A DNA stretch of 64,000 bases from positions 17,226,167 through 17,290,166 of the forward strand of contig NC_058043.1 of NCBI RefSeq assembly GCF_020085105.1, given 5' to 3'. Source of the DNA: Siniperca chuatsi. Taxonomy: Eukaryota; Chordata; Actinopteri; Centrarchiformes; Sinipercidae. Each line of letters begins with the position of its first letter. Positions within the stretch are counted from its first letter, which is position 1. This document shows positions 11,401 through 24,124 of this stretch, one piece after another. Below the pieces are notes generated by a model. That model made no database searches, had not been told where the DNA came from, and saw only the letters and a list, made by a program, of their open reading frames with translations. Both the position numbers and the translations under genes were made by a program.

Positions 11401-14400
11401 AGGTTTTAGAGAAGCAGAGATATCAGTGATCCTTGGTCTACCAACAGTCAGACCTGGTGGATAAAGAAAAATACATTTCAAAATAGTCATAATACTCACA
11501 TATAGCGTAATACACATAATTTGTCAATAATTAAAATCACACTTTTATCTTAATATATCTGTAATTCTGTTACCTGATGTTCGTTTTGCAGGAGTTACAG
11601 GAGTGGAAGCATGAGGCTTGTTAACAGTCAGACCTGGGGGAATAAAAAACTCATAGTAAGTAATTTCTGATAATGTTCTGGATTTCTATTTAAATGTATA
11701 ACATGTCGTACCTGTAGTCACAGTAAATGTCGACATAGTCCGCGGCGTGTGTGACATTATTTCCGAAACATCTACAATAAAAGAAGATGGATTCTTACCT
11801 GTCAGTTTCATCTGTGTTTCACAACTGTGTGGGACAACGTATTTGTACAATCACCTGAGCAGTTATTTTTTACAGGACGGTGAAACTGTTAATTTCAAAC
11901 AGTGCTTCTGCGATACAACACCACACACATCATGTGACTAAAACTAACCAAAATGATAATACTGTGTCATCTGATGTGAGATGGAATATGTTATACAAAA
12001 ATGTAATAATGTGTGATTATCTATCATTGCTCAGAATAAAAATATTCTGAGATCCTATACTAGTCCTACTGTGATAAAACACAACAACTAAAATAACAAT
12101 ACTGTGTGTCATCTGATGTGAGTTTGTAATATGTTATTCAATCATGTAATTGTATAGCATGTCCTACCTGTGGTCATTGTAAATGTTGGCTTAGTCTGCG
12201 TCATGTGTGACTGTATTTCCACAATATCTACAATAAGAAGATGGATTTAGACCTGTCAGTTTCATGTGTGGACAACTGTGTGGGACAGCGTATTAGTGTA
12301 ATCACTTGAGCAGGCAGCAATGGAAGAAACATATCATTTATAATTATCTAATGTCACACATAATACATCTATAATTTTGTTACCTGACGCTGGTTTCACA
12401 GGAGTTACAACAGTGGAAGTAGCAAAAGTTACAACAGTGGAAGCACCAGGCCCGCTAACAGTCAAATCTGGTGAAGAAATAGACAAAAAAAACTTTAAAA
12501 ATCTTTTAGAGAAGTGATATGTGAATGATTTTCTTTATTGCTATTCAGATGTATAACATGTCCTACCTGTGGTCGTAGTAAATGCTGATTGTATGGGGGG
12601 CATGCCTGATTCTCTTTCCACAATATCTAGAGTAAAAGGAAAGAGATTTGTGCCTGTCAATTTTATGTGTGCAAATAAATAAATATTTGTGCTATTTCTC
12701 TTATTTGTGCAATGACTTAAGCACAAAACCTTTCACAAAACAAGAAACCAGAGAACATGTACTCTGTTTTTAGCCCGTGGCGTGACTCTAGGGATGGCAA
12801 CGTCGGTTGGTTGGTCAGTTGGACAGTCAATCCACCACTTTGGTACAGACTGAAATATCTGGTGGATCGCCATGAAATTTTGTATAAACATTCAGGGTCC
12901 CCATAGGATGAATGCGTTTGGTGATCCAACGTTTACTCTAGCATCACCATGAGGTTGACATTTTGGGGTTTTAGTGAAATGTCTTGAAAACTATTAGATA
13001 GATTGCAATGAAATGTGGTACCGATATACGTGGTGCCCGGAGGATGATTTTCACTTTGACTTTTCATCTAGTGCCACCAGCAGGTTAAAATTTTTAGCTT
13101 ATCTTGTGAAATATCTCAACATCTACAGTATGAGATGGATTGGTGCAAAATTATATACAGACATTCATGGTCCCCAGATGATGAATGAAAGAGACTAGTT
13201 GAACTGGTTGAACTTAACCAGGGGTGTTGGATTTAAATCCAGGGTGATTTATTATAAATATGCTGATATACATACAGTATACTGTATATACTGTACATAT
13301 GTATACATATATATGCATATATCAAGCATTCAGACACTGTCAAAAGTCATGACTTACATTCTGAATTGCATACAAATAGCTCTCAGCAAACAAATATTTC
13401 CAGGGAGGAACATTATAGTCCATATTGAACAGCGATCACCCTCAGCAAAGACTTAACAAGCACTAATAAAGATTCTGGATGTTGCATATGAGGTGAGGGA
13501 GAGAAAGAACGGCATGAGGGAGATTAAAAAGGGGGAGAATAGGAGAGGCCTTTTTCTACAATGTATCTCACTGACTTTGGTGATCAACTGACTTTTCCTA
13601 TAGCACCACCATGAACTGGTTTGGAATCTGTCTTGACACCTATTGGATGGATTACCTTGAAACTTAGTTCACACATTATTGTGCCCCTCAGGGTGAATTG
13701 TAATAGCTTTGGTGATCCCTTAAATCAAAATTTTTATTTTTGTCCCATACTTTTGTTTATGGCCAAATACCTGCAAAATAAATGCAGTCCCATCAGCCTC
13801 AGCTGTAGTTTGTGCTTATTAAGTTGTATTTAGCTAATGTTAGCATGCTTACACATAAACATTATACTTACTAATCAGTATGTTAGCATTGTCATTGTGA
13901 GCATGTTAGCATGCTGACTTAAGCAATTAAGTCACTAGGCTGTAGGCTCTTTTACTGGGAATCCATATCAAAAGTGAACGGCTTGTAAGTCCTATTGAAG
14001 TGTTCTGTCCGTTCAATCTAAACTGACCACAACCTCATTTTGGCCGTCACTGTCCTCAAAACCAGCTGTCCTGAAAGCAGCAGCAGCTGTCTTGTTTATT
14101 TTGAAAGTGTATCCTTTTTCAATAGAGACCCACAGTCTGAAACACATTCAAATGAACCAAAATTGAGATCATGAGAGCTACCAACTACTTGTCATATTCA
14201 AACATTTCAAATGACATGCAATTGAAGACAGACTCAAAACATACTGTGTGATGTTTGTCTGAACTTACACATTCAGTGGTAATTAACTTAAATACATCCA
14301 AAGGAAGTGTTGTGTCACATACAGTAAAGTCATTGTAGCACGTGTCCACGTCTTTGCCGACTTACCAGTCAAGCTGTATCCATCGCTACGAGGAGACAAA

Positions 14401-15641
14401 AAGTTGGGTTCACTTCCCAATCTGTAATCACAGCTGGCATTGCTTTGTTGAACTGAATGTAAATGTCTCAGCAAATCATCAGTTGTGACAGTAAACTGGC
14501 AGAACCAGTGTTTGGGTTTTATGGATGCTCTCCTCCAGATAGTTGTTGTTAGAACTGGACGACTTGCTTCTCCAAAGTACAGGTTACATCTCGTATCATT
14601 ATTGGTAGATCCAGGCAGAGAGCAAGTAAAGAGAACGTAGTCACCATGAAAATGCTGAAGACTCATTAGTGGTTTTTGACCTACAAAAAGATTAATAAAA
14701 AGTCAATAAATACAATGTGCCATTCGGTTATCAAGTACACTGTATGTTGTAGCAGTGTAGCAACAATTTCAAACAGTGTTTTACAATTAACATCAACTTA
14801 CTGATTCATAATGATAATTCTGCGTGTCGTCTTAGGTGAGTGTGAGTTACACTGTTACTGTCATTACTCAGAATAAAGAAATAAAAAATTAAGACACTAA
14901 ATTGGAATGTAAGTTGTTGGGTCATCATTTTCCCCCTGTTTTCGGTCCCTTAAAAAAGTGTAGAAATAACACTGATACACAGAAACAGATGATGGCGTCT
15001 GACAGTTCAATGTGACTGAATCTGTCTCTGTGATCTCCGGTGGATTCACTGTCAGTTTAGGTGGAAGACTAGCTGAACATTTTGAGGTAAACATGTCACT
15101 GTAAACTGAATAATTGCATTAATATGATAATATTCCTAATGAGATTGTGGTTGTGATTAAATGTAAATAAAGTAAAATAAAACAACCAAACTGTGTGTAG
15201 AAATTGTCAAATTAATAACAGACTATAATAAAAAGATAACAGATCAGAGACTGACCTTGTACTTGAATCTCATGAAAGGAATCTGTTGGAAACATGTGTT
15301 AACAAGGTAAATAGACGTAATAATAATTAATTAATAACTTCAACAAAATGTAGATGGATTGAAACTCCACCCAATGTGTAATTCGGTCAATCGGAGGTGG
15401 GAGCCAAGATCAAGATATATTTTAGTTAATAAGGACACACAGAACATAAAATCACCAACAATAACAAGATAAAACATAAGTGTGGTGTGCTATAACATGC
15501 TGATACATAATGACAACATTACATATAAATGTCACGTAAGTGTGAACCTGCATTGGTTTGTAATAGTCTACATTAATATTGAAAAATGTATAGGAGGTTT
15601 AACTTACACACGAGGATGACAAACAACAGGCGTCCAGCCAT
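8464..15641 (-). CDS. Copy 2: single-pass receptor-like membrane protein with Thr/Pro stalk and tyrosine-motif tail
   Basis: Exons, 5' to 3': 15608-15641 (signal peptide MAGRLLFVILV), 15256-15282 (linker YSFHEIQVQ), a truncated Ig-like exon (about 14900-15072), 14366-14680 (105-residue domain starting GQKPLMSLQ, with cysteines in TCSL, RCNLYF, WFCQF and SCDY), stalk exons 12567-12626, 12384-12467, 12168-12227, 11712-11771, 11574-11633 and 11385-11453, transmembrane exon 10840-10941 (KLLVVAAGFGVTVGVILLG), 8989-9045 (NDETYSVIVSV), 8667-8707 and 8464-8556. Extracellular and stalk exons are phase 1 at both ends. Leaving out the truncated Ig exon gives one open frame of 353 residues. The tail has YHVYSTI and VVYSTL; the latter fits the ITIM pattern. 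I take it as a fish-specific leukocyte-receptor-like family of unknown ligand; the immune role is inference from architecture. Confidence 0.6.
9417..9490. repeat. Remnant of a short DNA-transposon-like repeat
   Basis: Starts TTAAAGGAGCAGTG and continues with TTTAGTGGCATCTAG, a stretch I associate with abundant non-autonomous fish repeats. Its first bases resemble the terminal repeat of the element at 9867. No right end is visible. It lies in the large intron of copy 2. Confidence 0.4.
9867..10722. mobile_element. Non-autonomous DNA transposon with 19-bp inverted ends
   Basis: The left end (TTAAAGGTACAATGTGTAA at 9867-9885) is the exact reverse complement of the right end at 10704-10722. Both ends carry TTAA, which could be a target duplication of piggyBac type or part of the terminal repeat itself. 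The 856-bp body has no transposase frame. It sits inside the intron between the transmembrane and tail exons of copy 2, where copy 1 has no counterpart. Confidence 0.75.
12785..13200. repeat. Interspersed fish repeat, left part
   Basis: Contains repeated phrases of the type 'gatggattgcaatgaaat...gacattca(t)ggtcccc...tagcaccaccatgaggtt', occurring about three times at roughly 110-base spacing. Similar wording returns at 13560-13960. It lies in the intron between the domain exon and the first stalk exon of copy 2. It is a non-coding interspersed repeat of unknown class. Confidence 0.55.
13560..13960. repeat. Interspersed fish repeat, right part
   Basis: Continues the repeat seen at 12785-13200 (tagcaccaccatgaactggtt, gatggattaccttgaaact) and ends in a stretch with several copies of 'gttagcatgctnac'. 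The segment 13201-13559 between the two parts, with TA-rich sequence, does not match either and may be a later insertion. Confidence 0.5.
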
Positions 15642-16382
15642 GATGAAGCTAAATACTGAGACTGTCCAGAATCCTCCAAAGAAGATACTTGTGTGTCTGA
15701 CTACATCGACTTAAGTGTCATTTTGCAGAACTTGTTCTCCGGAAAACCACAGCTAGCATCAGAGGTGAATCACACTAACAGACAGGTCACAGAAACACAA
15801 ATCTACCACAGTCAAAAAAAGAAAGTTTGTTCATCATTTGTTCACATAATGCTCACACTTGTACACACACTTAGCATGTTCATGGTCTGCTCTAAGCAAA
15901 CATGCAGTTATTCCCATTTTCACCATTCAACACTGAAATCTGCAGTTCACTTCATATTTCCAGAAGTATACTGCACAGGATGTTCAAGCTAGAATTGAAG
16001 TAAAGTCAATGTCCAAATTCCACATGTTTAAAGGCAGTTGACCCAAGCTTACTCAACAATTTCAATAGATTGCTGAACTTAGTTAGCTGAAACCTATTTG
16101 AGTCTCTTTTTAAAAAAAACTGGACTTAACCCCACCAATCCAAATAATTTTAGACCCATCTCAAAGCTGTCTTTTTTATCTAAGGGTTAATAGTATTGTT
16201 TTGTAGAGTTTTTTTAAACAATTAATGGGAACTTTTTGAAAAGTTTTAGTGATTTTTTAATTATATAAAGCATTACAACACATACTTCTTATTATCTATC
16301 ATCATCTATCCTCTGTCTATCTATCTTTTGTTTTAATTAGTTGAATAAATCTATAAATGCTATCAGTTCAAAATGCTTTGCG
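15642..16382. other. Intergenic, upstream of copy 2
   Basis: Holds the presumed promoter of copy 2; no TATA box or other site can be assigned with confidence. No coding exon seen. Confidence 0.35.
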
Positions 16383-19300
16383 AGTGCCGCACACTCTCTG
16401 GTGCGCTGTCTTTGCTCTGATGCAGCTGGTTCCTCTTAAGTGCTGCTGTTGGTGTTTGTTACACAAATAGCACCGAAGCTAAGCCTCACTGTTGCTATAT
16501 TTCCCCACAGTTTAATACTGGCACATTCATTTAGAACTGTAATGAAACAAGTAGTTAGGTCATAGTTTATACTGTCCAGTTAGTAAAAGTGAATCCACAC
16601 CTTCCAGCCAATCAGAATCCAGAATTCCCAGTGGCCATGGTATAAATAAAAATATACATATACACGTTTGACAGTATTACATTCTGTATGCTATAATTTA
16701 TGAGTTTAATGTGCTGGAGGATTTTTCTGCAGTGAATCATCACTTCTGCTCTAATTCTTTGAAAGACGCTTTAAAGATCAGTCTTTCCACCAAATCTAAC
16801 TTAATGACCATTTGCAATAAATGGTCAAACTCTTAATCATAAGAGTCATAAGAGTCTCTGACTGCAGGTGAGCAAGCTCTCTTTCCCTTTTCACCCAAAT
16901 GCCCTACTCTGCAACTGTTTGCCAGAAGAGGACTACGGCTGCTGTTGTTTGGCAGCTGCCAGAATGAATGTCTGAAACTGAATGTAAACTGGGTGATGAT
17001 GGTGAAGAAGAAATATTTGAGAAAAAAATTATTCTTACCTTAGGCAAACACATTTTCCTTGAAAATGCAAAAGAAAGAAGAAAAACAATAATAATCAACC
17101 AGTGAACAGTCTGAATGCAAGACATTGCCAACATTTGTATTGCCTGTAAATACGATTTTTGGACCTTTGTTGGACACTCAAATCAACTTTCTTGAGGTTA
17201 TTAAGTTCTCACCAGTCCTTTTTAGGGTAGAAAGACTGCAGATCCCAGCAAGATGATGCCCACAGATACTCCACAACAAGTCACAACTACTACCAACTTC
17301 CACATCTGCTTGTCTGAACAGACACCATCAACAAGTGTCAGTTTGGGGGGGGGGACTAGAAGAAAGGCAGGGTCCTCAAAATCAAATGAACTTATTCCCT
17401 TGCAAGCTGTTTATCAGTATTGCATGTTATGTGTAAGTGAGACATTTTTGCTCACACGTTTTACAAGAGGAAAAGCTCAAAGCTACAAATGAAAAGGCTT
17501 CATCATCTGGAGATCATGCATGTGCTCAGCAAATTTAATGGGAATCTGTCCATTAGATTTTGATATATATTCATGGTTTTCATAGATAGTAGTCAGACCT
17601 GTTGCATGAACACATAAATGGGGACAAAAAACACATAGCTCAACAGCTTGTGTAGAGGGAGTATGAATCATTGAGATACAGGAGTGGAAGCACTAGGACT
17701 GCTCAGACCTGAAAAGACACAAAAGGAAAGAAAATATGTATGTATACTGTATATTTATTCAAATATTGATTTATTTGACACCTGCTCCATCTCTCTCTTC
17801 AGCCTCAGACACTCTCTCTTGTCCTGCTCCCATTGTTGTGAAGTTTTCCAGAGACATGTCCTGCCTGTTGTGTCGGCTTTTGGCTCCCCATAGTTTCTAC
17901 CAGAGCTGTGTCAGTGTGACATGCAATGTTTTAAATTCATAGTTCAATTGTTTACCTTATTGAAAGCCACTATGTGTAGATTTCTGTGTAATTATAGCAT
18001 CCTGGAAATGATTCTCAAGGCACAAGTTTTTGTTTGTACAAAAATGACAATCACATTGAAAATGTATGTTGTCTACATGTTGCTATCAGCTCTTCCTTTT
18101 CCTTGAGTTGGATCTGTAGGGCAATTGCTGTCTGGCACAGAGAATTCTTTATACTGCCACTGGGGAGCAGCAAAGTTTAAAGGTGCTATTGATAACATTG
18201 ATAGCATCCAGCCACTAGATGCCATACTCCCCCTCCCCGCTTCCATTCCATGGCCCCGGGCCATCGATTATGTCGGACCCTAGACCACTTCTAAATCCCC
18301 TCTGATACGCATCTATGTTAGAGCCTTATATTGTTAAGAGGGAACTATAACATTAGGTAACTGGATGCAACCGTCACTAATGCTAACATAGCTCCTCAGG
18401 GATTGACAATGTTATTCTAATTTTGACAATCTAACCGGTGACAACGCATTAGTTAAGGTTTTAAGGACTATGGCTGTCGGTAGTTGTTGTTTATTTTGTT
18501 TAAATATGCAGATCTGTAATTTTATAGGTTATTGTTTTTTGGACTATTAGGCTAAGATAGCTAATATGTGCTAATGTAAAGTGGCAACTATACCACGTGA
18601 TACCAACGTCGTTATACAATTGGCTCACAAGCTTTGTTAGAAGCAGGAACCAAACGTCAGACATCTCACACAGAGATAAACAAAACATTCATTTTGGACC
18701 AGTCAAAATTGTTTAAATTATTAATTCGCAATCTTTTTGTTTTTTGGAAAAGTTATCCTTTTATTCCATACATTTCTAAAAGCTCTGTGGATGTTTTTTT
18801 ATTTATATTTGTCTACATAAAATTTTATCAATATAACCTTTATATAGTGTATTCAAATTCTAGACATGGTGGATTTTAAACAAATATGTAACTGATGGGA
18901 GGGATGTTTCAAGTCATAAGGGTTAGTATTCCCAGTGGTTTCCAATTCCAGAGCCCAGGACCCTGAGCAGTAATGGTAATAAATGTAGCTGTTTAAATTT
19001 AGACCTGGGTGTCTAAATTAATGATATTAATGGTTGCCATTGAATGCTGTCAGCTCAAACAGGACTGATCAGAATTCACTATCATTATATTTCTGCAGGA
19101 AATTTCTTTAAATAGGCAATGGCAAATGATTTATTGTATATATACAGTAAATCATTTTGACGTTATGCTTAATGTTTATTATTATATTACCCTAGGACTG
19201 TTAATACGTTAATCATGATGCTGCTCATACTCAGCTACTGAAAAGGGTTGATCACCTTGTTGCATTTAGCCTGACCCATTGACAAACAAGTTTATTGAGT

Positions 19301-20669
19301 TGTAGGATACCTGCGCCAAATAACACCAAAATGATCAAATAATAGGAAGAAAAAAAAGAAACAAATAGTAAACAAAAGCTGTGATTTCTAAACAAAATAA
19401 GATAGTGTATTTATGTAGATGGAATAATATAGATACATCACTTTTATGTGTCACTGCAATTTATTTATTCTTAGATAAAAGTGTAATTATTTAAATATCT
19501 ACATTTGATACCAGGTGAGATGCTTGAACAGAACTGTGCCAACCGTGAGCACCCGTTGTGTGTTTTCCCAAAGACAGGATGATATTCCTTGCTTTCAAGG
19601 TCACTTTGTTGTATATACCTACATACATTTCTGAGCGGCTTCAAATATAATACTGACTCATATGTGGACTGTGTGATTTTCTATGATTCAGCGATTTCAA
19701 TAAATGTGTTGTTTGCATCACATAAGTTGTCATGCCTTCTCTGACTTATCAATCCATCACTACGAGGAGACATGGCGTTCACGGAGCTGTAATCACAGCT
19801 GGCATCCTTTTGTTGAACAAAATAAAGATGTGACAGCAAATCATCAAAAAACTCGCAGAACCACTGTTGCTGAGGCTCTTCTTCCAGATGGTTGTAATAA
19901 CTGGACAACTTTTTTCTCCAACAGACAGGTTACATGCAGTGTTGTTGTAAGCAGATCTAGGCAGTGAGCAAGTGTAGACAAAGTGGTCACCTGAAAAAGG
20001 TTGAAGACTCATCTGTGGTTTTTGACCTAGAACAGACATTCATGAAAAGTCAATAAATATAAGCTGTTATGCAAAGAAAGTATGTTGGAGCAGTGTTAGC
20101 AATTTTAAACAGCAATTTCAAATATGGGTTTGACAGTGCGATGTGACTGAGCGTCTTCATGTCATCACCTGTGGAGTCAGTCTGTTAGTTTAGGTGGAAG
20201 ACTTGCTGATAATTTAGAGGTAAACAAATGTCATATTAAAAACCTAATAATGGCATGTACATGATGATAATCCTCCTAATGAGAAGTGGTGATTTAATGT
20301 AGAGGAAACAGACAAAAACTAATGTGCAAAAATTGTCAAATTAATAGCAGACTATAATAGATTTCTCATACGGTGATAACAGTAAGGCTTAAGAATATTA
20401 AGATCATATCAGTGACTGACCTTGTACTTTGATCTCATGAAAGGAATCTGAACAATTTGTCAACAAGAGATATAAATGCAATTCAACTCATCAAAATGCA
20501 GAATGATTAAAACGTGCCACAACATTCTGATAACAATATACAGTCTATGATAACAACATATAAGCACTAACATTTAATATTTGATGCTTGCAAGTGAAAA
20601 CGTACCAGTATTAGTATTAGTGAGGTTTAACTCACACATAAGGATGACCAACACCAGGTGTCCAGCCAT
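16383..20669 (-). pseudogene. Copy 3 of receptor-like gene family, decayed
   Basis: Recognisable pieces, 5' to 3': signal-peptide exon 20636-20669 (MAGHLVLVILM), linker exon 20421-20447, a short degenerate Ig-like exon ending at 20205 (SASLPPKLT then no sustained frame), the second domain exon about 19740-20026 (GQKPQMSLQPFSGDH...), split over two frames, a stalk remnant near 17680-17708 (GLSSPSASTPVS), a transmembrane exon 17213-17313 of 101 bases that runs into TAA after VFLP, and a degenerate tail exon about 16383-16445. The first exons keep intact start and splice sites, so a truncated transcript is possible. The remaining intervals hold no other exons that I can recognise. Confidence 0.6.
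18100..18300. repeat. Possible interspersed repeat in an intron of copy 3
   Basis: A GC-richer island (about 18140-18290) within AT-rich intron, including 'aaaggtgctattgataacattgatagc' and a C-rich stretch. It resembles abundant short fish repeats in style, but ends and family cannot be fixed from one copy. Confidence 0.25.
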
Positions 20670-20784
20670 GATGACACTGAATACTAAAACTGTCCACAAA
20701 TCCACCAAAGACTATACCCGTCTGCCTTTGACATACACAAGCCTCAAACCTGCTCTCAGAAAAATCACAAGCATCAGAATTTAA

Positions 20785-20823
<39 letters not shown>

Positions 20824-22037
20824 AGGCCACAGAAACACTAACAGTACTTGATATTGTCTGTAAAGCCCCGGTACATATTGTATACTTAGATCTAATATAG
20901 CAGATTGTGGGCTACCTGGTGAAGAAAGATGACAGAATGGAGTTATTTTATCAATTCTGTTGATTTCTGTTCTTTGTTTTTTCTGCCAAAACTGGGCAGA
21001 ACTGGTGATACAGCTTTGGAGAATAGTCCATCCTGAACATTTTTCCATTATGCTGTATCTTCATGTCAGTTGCAACCCTGGTGATGTTTCTGTGATATCA
21101 ACAAATACACAACAGTCTGTAGAGTTCCTAAACAATAAAGCTATATTCCAAAAAGATGCTGCATCATACAGCAAGTGTTGCAGAATGCGACAAATGAGCC
21201 AAAACATGTATGAGTCCAAATACCACAGTATGAAGAATTACGAGGTCACCAAATGTGTAGTGGCAGTGGGAAAGACACATGTGAAGAGTAAAAACAAGCA
21301 GGTCAAATTTATCCAATAGGTTTTTCAAAGGACAATAGCCAGTAATGAATCATTGGCTATATATTTGTTTCTGTGTTGTGAAGGGAAAATAATGTGACTG
21401 TTGAATCAGCAATACTGTTTCTTTATTTGTATTAATATTACATTACATCTTATGTGAACAAACGTTTGACTGTATTATATAACTCATACTGTAAGTCTAT
21501 GACTGACAGCCAGCAAAGGATTTCTGGACAATGTTATATTCACATTTGTGATTGAGGAAAACACCTCACCAATTGTTTCCATTACCAGTGTGGCTCTTTT
21601 ATCCATATTTATTTATCAAAATAAATACACTTCAAATGTACTAGTCATAGACTGTATATAAACATAGAAATATATATAGTTAGTAGTATTACGCTCATTT
21701 CATTGACAAAACCATTGAATTCAAGTTCTAGTATTACTTCTTTCTACATTTAATTAAATGTATTTATCATCATATAAGAGGACACATTCAAAGACAACAG
21801 ATTCAAAAATTCCTTAAGAAGGTGGATGAAGCCTTTCGCCATGATCCCTGACGGCTTTCATTCACAGACCCTAATGAATTGCACCTGATGCGATTTGATT
21901 CACCTGTTCTCATTTTACCGGAAGCAACTGCATAAAGACTGAGACGCTGTACGTGTCGTTGTAGTGTAGCCTACTTTAATACTTCACGTAAGCTGCTGCT
22001 TTTTTGTGGCTTGGTTTTCTACGTTGGATTCTCAGTA
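20670..22037. other. Intergenic, between copy 3 and h1-8
   Basis: Contains a microsatellite at 20784-20822 and an open frame at 20960-21319 that I reject as a gene. The last 100 bases before 22038 are the likely promoter and 5' UTR of h1-8. Confidence 0.4.
20784..20822. repeat. (ATT)n microsatellite
   Basis: About 13 ATT units just upstream of the signal-peptide exon of copy 3. Confidence 0.95.
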
Positions 22038-23641
22038 ATGCCTCCTAAAAAGCCAGCGGCAGACTCTGCCGAGCCTCCTGTACCGTCCTCCAGTGATGTC
22101 CCGGTGGGAGAGAAAAAATCAGGTCTGAGCGCGAAAGTCAGAAAATGTTTGGTTTTTTTTTTTCATTCAATTAGATGTGACTGTTGAAGCCATTATTTAA
22201 AACTATCAACGTTTTAAAACTGTTGAATGTTAAACCTATCAACTTGTTTTCAAATGTGTAAACGGAGTATGTGTGTGTGCACGTTCGCTCTGTAGATGCT
22301 GCGGCGCTGCGCAAACTTGCAGCTCATCCTTCCACAGCGATTATGGTGAAAGAAGCACTTAAAGAGTTGGACTCGCGCAAAGGGGTTTCATCCCAAGCGA
22401 TACAGAACTATATTAAACAAAAATACCCCTCGGTGGATTTGTTGAGGTTAAAGCACTTGGTCCGCAGAGCCCTGAAAAAAGGAATCGAGACTGGCACGTT
22501 GGTGCGGCCTGCAAACTCCAGTTTCACTACAGGCGCAATGGGAAAATTTAGGGTAAGGTGTCAAGTCAACAGCGTCATTAAAAGCGGGTCAAATGAAGTC
22601 ATTAATCGGGCCTTTTTATTTTTTTTACCTTATCTTAAGCTTGCACCAAAAGTCAAGGAGGCAAAGCCTAAGACTGAGAACACGGATCCCAATGTGCAAA
22701 AAGTGCCCAAAGCAGAAAAGGACGGAGGCAAGAAGCCCAAGAAAGCAGGTATTTATAAAATGGTATAAATGACCACAATCAGTGATATTAGGTGTCGGGT
22801 TTTTTTTTTTTTTTAAATCTGTACTTTCTTAAAGGTGCCACGAAAAAGGGAGACACTGCCAATGAACCGGTCAAGTCACAGGAGGTGAGGATGTTTGTTC
22901 CTTCTGAGAGGGAAAACAATGAAGTAGTTATGTCGTCTGTATTTTTATCTGGGAATATACAGGCCTGCGGGGGGTGGGGTTTTTTTGTTTGTTTTTAAAG
23001 GTGGACAATATTGTATAAGATGTGTGGTTTTTTGTTAATCTAACAATTTTTGGGATAAGAAATGCACAACAATGTTTTTCCACCATTTATTCCTGGCAGA
23101 TACAAGAATATGATCATTTGAGAAACAAACTATTCAAATATAATAGAATCTTTTCTCATTCATTTATACTAGGTGGGTTGGCTGAGCATACATGCTCCTT
23201 TATGGCAGTGCCTTGTTAATTTAGTAAAACAAACTATAACATGCATTTCACTTTAAAATTTCAAATGTTACTAAATTTAGTTAACTTCTGCTTGGACATA
23301 TTACAGTATCTTTAAAATTCTGGTTACAGCCTTGTCTGACTCTGGCTTTATTTCCATTTTAGGACTCCAAGCCTCCCAAAAAGTCAAAGAAAGACAAAGA
23401 GGCTGCTACTAAAACAAAGGTTGCCCCAGCAAAGAAGCCAAAAGCTAAAAAAACTGCAGAGAAAGGGGACGGCGAGGGAGCCTCTGATTCAGCCAAAACT
23501 AAAGCAGCAAAGGCCACCAAGGAGGTAAAGGCAAATCCTGAAAAGGCAAGCATGGCTTCCCGGAGCAAAGCAGCTAAAGCAGGCAGCGATGCCCCTGCTT
23601 CTAAAACAACTGGGAAACGAGGGAGGAAGGCTGCAGAGTAA
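22038..23641 (+). CDS. h1-8: Linker histone H1 of maternal/oocyte type (H1M, H1.8, B4-like)
   Basis: Five exons: 22038-22122, 22296-22552, 22640-22748, 22835-22884 and 23363-23641, together 259 residues. The start MPPKKPAADSAEPP is the first ATG. Exon 2 encodes the winged-helix globular domain, residues about 29-114, with HPSTAIMVKEALKELDSRKG and VDLLRLKHLVRRALKKG. The rest is a Lys/Ala/Pro-rich tail ending GKRGRKAAE, as expected for DNA-binding linker histones. Ordinary replication-dependent H1 genes have no introns and end in a stem-loop; this one has introns and a poly(A) signal, typical of the oocyte variant (H1FOO/H1M). The neighbouring tmcc1 matches the human H1-8/PLXND1/TMCC1 neighbourhood. 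Predicted role: chromatin compaction in oocytes and early embryos. Confidence 0.88.
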
Positions 23642-23679
23642 ATTTTAATTCACTGATGTGTTGTACTGTTTTGTTTTGT

Positions 23680-23685
23680 AATAAA
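23680..23685 (+). terminator. Poly(A) signal of h1-8
   Basis: AATAAA 39 bases after the h1-8 stop codon, which gives a very short 3' UTR. The following stretch to 24124 holds no recognisable feature. Confidence 0.75.
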
Positions 23686-24124
23686 TTCTTAGATTTTAAG
23701 CTCTTGTGTGCTTTTTAAACTCTCCATTTGGCCCATAATGCTGCGTCTTTATTCTGCTTGTCAGGATATAAAATATTGGAATTTAAATTAACTGGTGCTC
23801 GCTTTTTGGCCCAATAGTATTCCACTACAGCAGCACAACCTGCTCTTGGAGACTGATAAGGTAGCCTAGAACTTGTTAGTGTTTACACTTTTAACAAAAA
23901 GTAAACATACAGGAACTTGTGTTGCTACCACTGTTCAACTAATAGGATGTCAAAGTTTCCATTTTTAAAAACTTAATGCAACTTCCAAAAGGTACGAGAA
24001 CATTAAAGTTGACTTCAGTAAACAAATGTGGAACATTAATGCTTTAGTACAGTAGCTTCCACTAGATTCATGATAGGGATGCAGAGTGATGCTTGAGTCA
24101 ACAATTTTTATTTAGTTTCCCTTT

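Noticed and set aside
20960-21319. 119-residue plus-strand open frame upstream of h1-8
   Set aside because: No family resemblance, no splice or promoter context, mixed low-complexity composition.
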